A DNA stretch of 64,000 bases, taken from Clarkia xantiana subsp. parviflora (Eukaryota > Streptophyta > Magnoliopsida > Myrtales > Onagraceae). The translations under genes were made by a program, and so were the position numbers. The stretch spans positions 28,541,756 to 28,605,755 of the forward strand of contig JAPTYO010000009.1 in the NCBI GenBank assembly GCA_036873135.1, read 5' to 3'. The first letter of the stretch is position 1. The number at the start of each line of letters is the position of its first letter. Shown here piece by piece: positions 55,538 to 64,000 of this stretch. Under the pieces are notes generated by a model. It was not told the DNA's origin. It searched no databases and worked only from the letters and a program-made list of their open reading frames with translations.

Positions 55538-57340
55538 ATGAACTGGCCGCCGCCGCTGTACCAAGGGGCCGCCGCCGTTCCACCTCCATTGCCGAATTCC
55601 CATTCATCTTCTGTTGATACACATCCTCTTCCTTCCTCTCCTTCTTCGCTTTACCCTACTCAGGATTTCACTCACTTACCTCCTACAGCTCAGCCCCAAT
55701 ACTCGATCCAAGCCAATGTCACGCCCTCGTACACTCAATTTCACTCCGGCAACGACGGATTACCTGTCGCCGGACCAAACAGTCTCGATTGTTACCGGTC
55801 GATGCCACTGGCTTATCCTGGGTACGATGACCGCGTTATTGCTTCTAGCTCGAGCCAGGGGCAGTTTCTGGATCTGAATTCGGCCTCGGTGGTCGCGCAG
55901 AACGGATTCCAGGGCCATGTAAGTGCGTGCGTGCTATTCGAGTCTTTTTCTTGTGACTCGGATTCAGCTACTACCATTTGCGGCTGAATGATTTTTGTTG
56001 AAAAATAGCTGAATTTAACTTCACGCGGATATCAAAAGGTTCTGGTGAATTTTGATTTGGTTACCTTGCTTGATCTGTATTCATGCTATGATGACCTTCG
56101 TTGCATACTCATTGTTGAAATTGGCAAGGCACAATAAGCCGAATAACGTACTGATGTTCCTAATCGCTGTCTCCTTATAGCTGAAAATGATGGGATTTAA
56201 TTGCATTCCCTTTCTTCATGCTCCCTTGTAAAATAATCCACTATTAACTATTTCCAGATGATCATCACTGCCAATTCTTAGACTCGTACCATCATACCCT
56301 AACAATATCATTTACTATAATGTTATTATTATCTTATGAAGTGGAGTTAGTTGCTTCTTGGATTGTCAAAAATCAGAACTGTTTTCTTTGTGTATTTTCA
56401 CAGTTTTAAGATCATCATGGTATTGAAATTTTCAAAGTTTAGACTGTGCACTGCACAATGGTAAAGTAGTTGTCATTAGTTCCAAGTTGACAATTGAGAT
56501 TGTGTCGGTGGATGATCTAGTTCTGCTTGTACTTATGATACATATATGTTCAAGTGATATGACCATATGATACTGACCCCTGTTGAAATTCTCTCCGTGT
56601 AATCAGTGAGCTTTCTTTTTGGTTATTGGCAATTGATATGAACATCCTTCCACAGAAATTTACAAATCCAATCCTTTATGCAGAACCTAACAGGATATCC
56701 ACAAGGTATAACAATGGCTTCTTATATGGCATCTGCAGAATTCACCACCACCACAAGTAATCAGTTTGCTAAAGGCCACATAAAGAAATACCCAAAGAGG
56801 CCAAAAAAACCGAAGGTTGTGCAATCAGCATTCTGCGAAGTTTGCAAAATCGTCTGTTGTAGCCAAGATGATCTTCAGAAGCATAGATTAGGAAAGAAAC
56901 ACCAGAAAAATGTGGAGAAATCAAGCCAATCAAATGTTGTGCAGTCAGTATTCTGTGAAATTTGCAGGATTAACTGTAGTGGCCACGAGTCTCTTCAAGA
57001 GCACAGATTAGGAAAGAAACACCGGAAAAATGTGGAACGAGTAAATGGCGGAGGAGGAGGAGAAATTGTTGGGACTCCTATAATCGGGCCTCCTGAGAAT
57101 CCTAACAAAGAAATTACTGTAAGTAAAAAAAATAAGGGGAATTCAGAGAACGTAGTGGACGTGGAGGCAAAGAGAAGAAGGGTTATAGAAGGCGGGGCAG
57201 CAGCTGATTCGGTTATGGTGTGTTCGATATGTAATGTTGTGTGCAACAGCGATATTGTCTTCAGTGATCATCTTGCCGGAAAATCCCATGCTGCTATGCT
57301 CAAGAAACAGGCGGCTAAATCACTCTTGGAGAGAAGTTGA
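55538..57340 (+). CDS. Triple C2H2 (zf-met/U1-like) zinc-finger protein
   Basis: Two exons, 55538-55918 and 56684-57340, give 345 residues. The donor is CAT|GTAAGT and the acceptor TTTATGCAG|AAC, in frame. The first 127 residues are Pro/Ser/Tyr-rich and disordered. Three fingers with the wide C-x2-C...H-x5-H spacing follow: FCEVCKIVCC...HRLGKKH (about 178-200), FCEICRINCS...HRLGKKH (218-240) and VCSICNVVCN...HLAGKSH (about 305-330), each followed by a Lys-rich helix. Such zf-met fingers bind double-stranded RNA or RNA-protein complexes and are found in splicing and ZFR-like proteins, so a nuclear RNA-binding role is inferred. The two first fingers look like an internal duplication. A conventional TATA box lies 130 bp upstream. 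Confidence 0.82.
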
Positions 57341-57469
57341 GTTCAGATAGAATAGAAGAGTATGTTAGTTATAGACTTACACTTATTGGAAGATATGTTT
57401 CTTTTCTTGGGTGACAAACAATTTTAATTAATGTATGTGGAATTACGGTTTCTACTTTTTAATTCCTTA

Positions 57470-57894
57470 GGTTTAAGAAGCTATAATCTGTATGAAGTTT
57501 GCTCTATGTGAGATTTTGGTGTCTGAAGTTTAAATTGTTGATTTTGACTGTCTGTCTCCGTCCAAATTTGCTGTTAAAATTGACAGAACTTAGTCATGTG
57601 CTTGTCACATAACCCAATAAAAAAATAAATTTCAAAATTGCCCCTAATTGGGTGGTGTTCGGCCGGAGTTGGGCGGTGGCCGGCCGGAGTTGGATGTGGC
57701 CGGACTAAACATAAAAGTATCAGGGGCAATTTCGATTTTTCACAGAATTCAGTCAATTTTGACGAAAAAATGGACGGAAAAGTAAGAAATTCCAACAGAG
57801 TTGAAACTTCAGACATCCAATATCAACAATTTAAACTTCAGACACCAAAATCTCACATAGAGCAAACCTCAGACAGTTTATAGGTTATTAACCC
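57470..57894. mobile_element. Mutator-like MITE (copy 3, short)
   Basis: The flanks AATTCCTTA (57461-57469) and AATTCCTTG (57895-57903) match in 8 of 9 bases. The arms are inverted copies (TTTGCTCTATGTGAGATTTT and its complement). The core is reduced to a few GGCCGGAGTTGG units. It lies just downstream of the zf-met gene. Confidence 0.85.
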
Positions 57895-57926
57895 AATTCC
57901 TTGGTTGTTTACTGATATATCTGTAT

Positions 57927-58849
57927 TGTTAAGTCGTGTGTATCGGGTCGGCGGGTTTCCAATCTGATCAACACTTCTCACGGGTAGGTGGTAGTCTTCA
58001 GTAATCCGTCTGCTCGAAGATGGGATCCGTCTCCTTAGGTCGTCATGTCCTTCCCTTCCTTGCTACCCTGCACAAAGAGGCGGTACCGAGCACAGAGAGG
58101 GAGTGGTGCTCGCGAGCCCTCTCATATGCCTAAGTAAGTCCGGTGTTCATAGAGAGAAAAATTCTTAGAGAGAAGTCAGAGCTAAAACGAGTGAAGATAT
58201 AACATGAACCAAATGAATTGAACTTGAGCAGTATATATAGGTTTCAGGGTATTAAGGTGGCTTAATGACACCGTTAATCTCTAAGCATACTTAATTAACA
58301 CATAACGATAGAATTAAACCCTTAATGGCACAGAGAGGTGAGCAAAATTGGCTAAGTGTTGGATAGGTAAAAAGGGGTGTCGGGACGCCGTGAGGGACGG
58401 TCCCTAAGGCAAGGTTCGGAACGCCACACACAGCCCCAGGGGGGGGGGGAGTGGCGCCTGGGCAGGATCCGGGGACCTACGGGGTCAGATAGAAAATCCG
58501 ACCCCCAAGGTCTGGGATTGGTCCAGGCTGGCCCGATCCCTCCTAGGGGAGATCGGCCAGCTGACCCGATCTCTCCTATGAGAGATCGGTCCAGCTGCCC
58601 CGATCTCTCCTAGGAGAGATCGGTCCAACTGGTCCGATCTCACCTAGGTGAGACTGGTCCAGCTGGTCCGATCTCACCTAAGTGAGACCGGACTAGTGGA
58701 CTGGTCCGGACGAGTATTTTTTGCTCGCCCGGTCCGTTCGCGCTGTGGGTAAAGTGTTCGGGTCCAAGTTTCGATTTGCATCGTAAGTGGGGTGACTAAA
58801 ATAAGACATTCCAAGTTAAAACGGGTTCAAATTGGGCATATATCCATCA
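57927..58849 (-). repeat. 3' LTR of a minus-strand Tat-like element
   Basis: On the minus strand it starts TGATGGATATATGCCC at 58849, right after a polypurine tract (GACTCGGGGGCATG). A TATA box (CTATATATAC) lies near 58240-58231. The outer end near 57927 is set only by a TG and is uncertain. The start resembles the LTR at 31809. Confidence 0.65.
58530..58690. repeat. Palindromic GATCGG repeat array inside the LTR
   Basis: About four to five units of 36-40 bp, each an inverted repeat such as CCGATCTCTCCTAGGAGAGATCGG in shorter pieces, are separated by TCCAGCTG. Unit arms change together (CTCTCCTA to CTCACCTA), keeping the hairpins. Confidence 0.8.
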
Positions 58850-59263
58850 CATGCCCCCGAGTCAACCAAAGGCTTAACCCTTGATTGACTCTATTTTATG
58901 ATGGGATGACACGCGCAATTTGAAGCCGTAACTTGACCTCTTGGCGAGTCCCTTACTTATCTGTAGCGCGTTTTCCGTGCCTTGTCCCCAGTTTCTCGAA
59001 ATAGAGGAAGTGTAAACGTTAGAGTAAACGTGCTCGTGCTTAGAAACGTGCTCACAAAATGTGGATAAAAATCCATCCTTCCATATATGCGTTTTAAAAA
59101 CACGTACATGCATGGAGATGCAATGCAATCATGGATATGAACTAAAGTAACTCCATTTTACACTATCATAATCAATGGGTGTCCGTACGAAGTGGTTCCA
59201 CGTGTAAAAAATATTTGAATCATGTCTAAAAAATTTATAAGTATGGGAATGTGAAAAATATGC

Positions 59264-59815
59264 ATATGGAAAATGCTAACTTGAGTGAACATGGATATAT
59301 CATGAACATGAGGGTGTGTACTAGCATACATGCAAGTAAAAACACAAGTATGGGAGTGAGTGTAGTCATGAATGTATGAATGTCGAGTGTACACGCATGC
59401 GAGCTTGCGAGCGTCGGGGTTACCAATGTAATGCAATCATGTACATGTGCGTAAGTGTACTGAGTATGCGTAGGGACGTGGACATGAAAATGCATGCATG
59501 AATACATGACAACCATATACATGGAGGCCTAAGTGTTGAAAACATATGGAAAATGATAACTTGAGTGAACATGAATATATCATGAACATGAGGGTGTGTA
59601 ATAGCATACATGCAAGTAAAAACACGAGTATGGGAGTGAGTGTAGTCATGAATGTCGAGTGTACTTGCATGCGAGCGTGCGAGCGTCGGGGTTACCAATG
59701 TAATGCAATCATGTACATGTGCGTAAGTGTACTGAGTATGCGTAGGGACGTGGACATGAAAATGCATGCATGAATACATGACAACCATATACATGGAGGT
59801 CTAAGTGTTGAAAAC
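59264..59815. repeat. Tandem duplication of a 280-bp unit
   Basis: Unit 59264-59543 is repeated at 59544-59815 with about 96 percent identity and an 8-bp deletion (TATGAATG) in the second. It is rich in CATG/ATGCAT motifs. A third partial start follows at 59816. Confidence 0.92.
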
Positions 59816-60280
59816 ATATGAGTGTGTATGTTAGCATGCACGTGAGCGTAGACATAAACATGGACGTATGCATGAACATGTTGTGAGCATAAGTGTGAGT
59901 GAGGGTATTGAGGCACTTATGGATGTAAATCACAAATATGAACATAAGTATAATGGTGAGAGTTTAGACCTTCTTTTTATCCAAGAGTGCGAGCACTGTT
60001 ACTCGACGGGGCGCAGTGTTTTTCCTTTCAAGCTTTCTTTTTACCCTTTGTGCGAAAGGGATTCATCGACATATGTTAAGGGTTTCCCATTCCTTCGGAT
60101 GTGTCGGAGCGTCGCTTCTTTTGGGGAAGCTAAAAGTTCGCCTTCTTTGTAGCGCTTTGGGGTTTGTTCCCTTTGTTGGTATACCTCGTACTTTGATGGT
60201 CGGATCTCTTGGGTGACGATTTTGCTCCCGTAACTTGATGTTGAGGTTGCCCCCTTAATAGGCGTATCTCGCCCTTCCAT

Positions 60281-62055
60281 GAGTAAGGGTCAACCCTTGC
60301 GTCGGTCGCTTGGATGGCTGGCCCACTTTTGAGGAGTTTTTTCCTTCGGACAAGGAGACCATGAAGATCATTTATCAAAGCAATTGGACCAAACCTCATC
60401 GTCCTGTGTCTTGGGTGTCCGAGGTGGACTTGTATGAGGCGGGGATTCGCTTGGCCCCTCCTTCCGTGAGCTTGGTATGTCATTTATCCTTTTGTTTTCA
60501 TTCATCTTTCGTTTCCCCCTTGTAGGTTGGTTTTATGGAAAAACGTATAATGTGCAGGCGGAGCGTTCCGAACGCATTGTTGACTTGAATAAGAAGAAGG
60601 TACCCTCCAGCTCCGCTCCTGAGGTCAAGAAGTCTTCTAAGTCAGGGAAGGCTGCAGATGCTTCTAGTATGTTCTTTTTCTATTCTCTTTCCTTTATGAT
60701 ATGCTTATAATTGTTCTCATGTTTCTTTCTTTATGTTGTCAGAGCATTCGCCCCTGGTCACCGAGCGCGTACTCCCGGTGGGTAAGAGTTCAAGCCAGTT
60801 TAAATCCAATGCGCGAAAACCTGACTCTGAGGTCGGGCCCTCGGCTGCCAAGAAGAAGAAAGCCGTGAGGGACTCTCCTTCGAGTGTCCGCTTGCCGAAA
60901 CCCTCTCGTGATAAAGAGATAGTGGTCGAAGAGGCGCCTTCCTTGCTTGACAAAGGGAAGCAACCTGCAGATGGCGATGGGTTGCCCATAGATCTTGATG
61001 CCTCTCCCCTATCCCTTGCCCCCCAGCCGAGGGGCCGAGTCTCAAGTTTTTACTATTTCCTAACTTGTAAATGTATTGTTTCTTGTTGTTTGTAGTCCTT
61101 TTCTAACTTGTTGTGACAGTCCGACTTCCTGCGTTGATTCGAAAAGATTTGATTCGCCTGACTGACGAGGACATTGTCGGGGCTGAGTGGACTCCTTTTG
61201 CTGGATTGAAGGAGTATCACTTCGACAACCATTCATCATTGCATACTCCTGAGGTTGGGGTTCGTGTATTGCGTAGTGCTGTTGCTCATGGAGATCGCAT
61301 CTCCCACCCAAAGTCTCCTAAGGAAACCAGACGTTTCATTCAAAGAGTCGTATCTCGTTATGGCCCGGTAAGTGATCCCTTTCTTTTCTTTTCCGTTCTA
61401 TGTAGTTGTTTGTTATATGAGCTGGTGTTTGCTCATTGTATCAGGGTATGTCTGATATTGTTAACCTTTCGTCCGTTGCACTTGAGTTATCTGAGGAGAA
61501 CAAGGTACTTGAGGGTAGTCAAGTATCCTTAAAGTCTAAGCTTAGCAGTGCTGTGGAGAAAACTCGCCTTTCTGACTAGAAGATGCAAGAGCTTCGAGAT
61601 CAGGTAGCCTCGCTTGAGACTACCATTGCTGATTTGCACCGAAAGGATGATGTTGATTCTTCACTCCATGCTGCGGAGTTGAAGAATATTGAGGATAAGT
61701 GTCGCACGAGGAGAGAGTTACTATAGTGACTGAGTATAAGTCTTCCCCTGCCTATGCTGCTGATTTCCAGGCTCGATGCACCAAGGAGATGAACCAGTTT
61801 GGAGAGTATCTTACGGACCAAATATTCAGGATTGATCCTTAGTTTCCGTTTGATGACTTGGGTGATTTCGGTCCTTATGCCAGTGGTTATGTTGTTGTGC
61901 TTAGGGGGCAGGCTGCGTTTGCTGAGAACGTAGCAGATGCACCTGTGCAGAAGGATACTACACCTATAGATGTCGTTGATTCGGGTTCCTCTTCATCTTC
62001 TTCGAGTTCTATTAGTGGTTCTTCTTCGGAGCATCAAGCAGTGACATCCGGTTGA
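60281..62055 (+). pseudogene. Antisense ORF of the right-hand Tat-like element, broken
   Basis: Plus-strand exon-like segments are: about 60306-60477 (GWPTFEEFFPSDKETMKII, then VDLYEAGIRLAPPSVSL), 60558-60668 (KKKVPSSSAPEVKKSSKSGK), 60743 to about 61042 (basic, nuclear-signal-like AAKKKKAVRD, then DKGKQPADGDGLP), 61120-61368 (LIRKDLIRLTDEDIVGAEWT) and 61445 onwards, a coiled coil (ALELSEENKVLEGSQVSLKS). GT/AG borders such as TTG|GTATGT and GTGCAG|GCG are present. Stops at 61577-61579 and near 61722 and 61840 break the last exon. It ends with a Ser run and a TGA at 62055. Same role class as the ORF at 1-1349. Function unknown. Confidence 0.6.
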
Positions 62056-62470
62056 TTATCTGACATCCCTATCCTTGTACATATTTCTTTACTTTTCCTC
62101 CCCTTGTTGGGTTGAGTGGTTTCTCCCCGTGTTGGGTTGAGTTTATTTTGAAAGCCTTATACTCGGGAGTTTTATGGCTTTGCTACTTGACTTGGTTGTG
62201 TTGGTTCTCTTTGAGATGTCTGCCTTAACCTGGATGGTAGGATGACTTGTTACTTGGTTGTGATAGCCTCTTGTGGTTGTTTGTATGGTTCCTTCTTTTC
62301 ACGCTCCTTTCTTGTTCTTGTATTTACTTACTTGATGTCTTTTTAGCATTCCCATGTGTCATGATACCTGTAATGTCATCATGAACAAACTTGCATGTTT
62401 CTCATATCATATATTCTTTCTTTGTAAAGGAGAAGGGTTCTTCAAAATACATTCTTGGGGTCATTGTAAA
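62056..62470. other. Spacer, no gene
   Basis: T-rich DNA containing a short repeated phrase (CCCCTTGTTGGGTTGAGTGG, then CCCCGTGTTGGGTTGAGTTT). Probably the antisense-ORF 3' region. Confidence 0.5.
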
Positions 62471-62474
62471 AATT

Positions 62475-63320
62475 TCAGGAGATAGCTTTCGGATGGCGCG
62501 GAATATGTTCGCAAGATAGGCTCTCAGAGAACGCATAATGTGTTCTCGAGATAGGCTCTTGGAGGGCGCGGAATATGTTCGCGAGATAGGCTCTCGGAGT
62601 GCACAGAATGTTATCACGAGATAGGCTCTCGGAGGGCGCATAATATGTTCACGAGATAGGCTCTCGGAGGGCACAGAATGTTATCACGAGATAGGCTCTC
62701 AGGGGGCGCAAAATATGTTCACGAGATAGGCTCTCGGAGGGCACAAAATTTTATCACGAGATAGGCTCTCGGAGGGCGCAGAATATGTTCGCGAGATAGG
62801 CTCTCGGAGGGCGCAGAATGTTATCACGAGATAGGCTCTCGGAGGGCGCATAATTTTTTCACGAGACAGGCTCTCGGAGGGCACAAAGTGTTATCACGAG
62901 ATAGGCTCTCGGAGGGCACATAATTTTTTCACGAGACAGGCTCTCGGAGGGCACATAACTATTCACGGGACAGGATCCCGGAGGGCGCATAATTTTTTCA
63001 CGAGATAGGCTCTCGGAGGGCACAGAACTATTCACGGGACAGGCTCCCGGAGGGCGCAGAATTTGGTAGTTTAAAACTACTCTCAAGATACGCTCTTGGG
63101 GGCGTAGAAACTGTTCACGGGACTGGCTCCCGGAGGACGCAGAATTTGGTCGTAGTTTAAAACTACTCTAAAGATACGCTCTTAGGGGCGTAGAAACTGT
63201 TCACGGGACTAGCTCCCGGAGGGCGCAGAATTTTGTAGTTTAAAACTACTCTCAAGATACGTTCTTGGGGGTGTAGAAACTATTCGCAGGACTGGCTCCT
63301 GGAGGGCACACAATATGACT
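62475..63320. repeat. Tandem array of about 36-40-bp units (GAGATAGGCTCTCGGAGGGC)
   Basis: About 20 units of GAGATAGGCTCTCGGAGGGC plus a 15-20-bp spacer (GCAGAATGTTATCAC or GCATAATTTTTTCAC). It changes into a longer compound unit from about 63060 (GTTTAAAACTACTC...GATACGCTCTTGGGGGCGTA). Open frames across it (for example SLSREKIMRPPRAYL on the minus strand) reflect the repeat only. Confidence 0.9.
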
Positions 63321-64000
63321 TTACCTTGTGTTATTTTTCAGGTAGGGTGTGTCTTTGATACTCCTTCTGAATATTTACTTGAGTTTTCTTTCTTCTATAT
63401 TTCCTTTAACCTGGCATTTTCTTGAGTGTGGTAGATCACTTTTCGATGGCGATGCTTGCTGTCATCAACTTAAGATGAATCCGTACAGGGGGGTTGAGGT
63501 TGTTTTCCTCTTTTGTGACTTCTCTAGGAGGAATGGTATCGCGTGTTCTCGTTATCTTTTGTTTCTAGTATCCACTTCTATGTTTAGGTGGAGTACCAAG
63601 CACTTGTTCGTTCGGTGCCCCCCAAGTTTCCTGGTGGTCGCACCGTCTTTCATGTTTGGCCGTTGAAGGCCCATTGTTAATTTCCTTGGCTAGGTACCTC
63701 TTATGCTTGGGGTTCCCTAATCTTGTGTTGTATTTGATATGTCTGCTTGTTTTTGCGCGATGGTGTCCCTTGCAGGACTTACTCTTTCTCATGCTTGTTT
63801 GCTTCAATCATAGTCATGGTTTGGGTAATATATTTGCCGCATGTATCTCTTAGAGTTGGGAGGGAAGCTTTTGCTTTTGGGCGGGCGGGGGAGGTTTCCA
63901 TTTTCTTGGTAACTGGTTGGGTAGTGTCCATATCCAGAGAAGGCTTGTAAATTATTTCCCCCTCTTCCTTGTGTTTTTAGTAAAACGCTTTTGCGGTGAT
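63321..64000. other. Unassigned end of window
   Basis: Moderately T-rich, with short frames on both strands and no recognised motif. Expected to be the pol-proximal part of the Tat-like element, but no integrase residues are visible. Confidence 0.35.

Larger units (their letters stand above)
58850..64000 (-). mobile_element. Internal part of the right-hand Tat-like element
   Basis: From the LTR rightwards it has 1.45 kb of non-coding DNA with a duplicated segment, an antisense ORF (about 60280-62055), a 0.4-kb spacer and a tandem array, then unassigned sequence to the window end. The order matches the left-hand element. pol should lie beyond 64000. Its absence here means the assignment rests on architecture and the antisense ORF. 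Confidence 0.6.

Noticed and set aside
55919..55987. Extension of the zf-met first exon to its next stop
   Set aside because: The GTAAGT donor at 55919 and the in-frame acceptor at 56683 make this intron sequence.
59158..59945. Overlapping minus-strand ORFs rich in His/Met/Cys
   Set aside because: They are produced by the duplicated CATG-rich unit and match no family.
62402..63086. Minus-strand ORFs with SLSRE repeats
   Set aside because: Translation of the tandem array only.
62475..63320. CRISPR-like regular repeats
   Set aside because: Spacers are themselves repeated, there are no cas genes, and the context is a plant retroelement.

Overview
This window is nuclear DNA from a flowering plant, most likely a eudicot. 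Spliced plant genes with GT-AG introns sit in AT-rich intergenic DNA that is packed with plant transposon families. I could not fix the species.

Two genes look intact and are strongly supported: a 16-exon BMS1 ribosome-biogenesis GTPase (minus strand, 18686 to 11097) and a 4-exon 40S ribosomal protein S19 (plus, 36787-38028). A two-exon protein with three zinc fingers of the zf-met/U1 type (plus, 55538-57340) also looks intact. Three more gene bodies are broken: a TPX2-family microtubule-protein gene with perfect splicing but three in-frame stops (51063-53487), the first exon of a plastid fibrillin/PAP (about 44580-44970), and an F-box/LRR fragment split by a small retroelement (45341-46860).

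Left part (1-10.6 kb): a decayed Ty3/gypsy element of the Tat lineage on the minus strand. From right to left it has a 5' LTR (8580-7904), PBS, gag, protease-RT-RNase H, a second RNase H, integrase, a tandem-repeat block, then an antisense (plus-strand) intron-containing coiled-coil ORF. The element sits inside the remnant LTR of another family. It is followed by a diverged repeat block, a GC-rich hAT-type MITE and a tRNA-derived SINE candidate. Next comes BMS1 (11.1-18.7 kb).

Middle part (19-36.4 kb): a complete 7.46-kb LTR element without coding capacity (19799-27258, 5-bp target duplication ATGAG) has split an old L1-type LINE. After that come Helitron termini, the 3' part of a plus-strand Tat-like element with its own antisense ORF and a 3' LTR carrying a nested hAT MITE, and a 3.2-kb non-autonomous Helitron candidate (33260-36435).

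Right part (36.5-64 kb): RPS19, a Mutator-like MITE, a 4.3-kb hAT element with a decayed transposase (8-bp TSD AGTTGATG), a MULE arm joined to the fibrillin fragment, a TRIM element, a nested pair of long-inverted-repeat elements, a GC-rich unexplained block, the TPX2 pseudogene, a second palindromic MULE MITE, the zinc-finger gene, a third MULE MITE, and finally a minus-strand Tat-like element entering from the right (LTR 58849 to about 57927, antisense ORF, tandem repeats).

The main theme is that three separate Tat-like elements carry an antisense ORF between 3' LTR and pol, in two of them next to a tandem-repeat block. The best gene-level oddity is an AT-AC, U12-type intron in BMS1.
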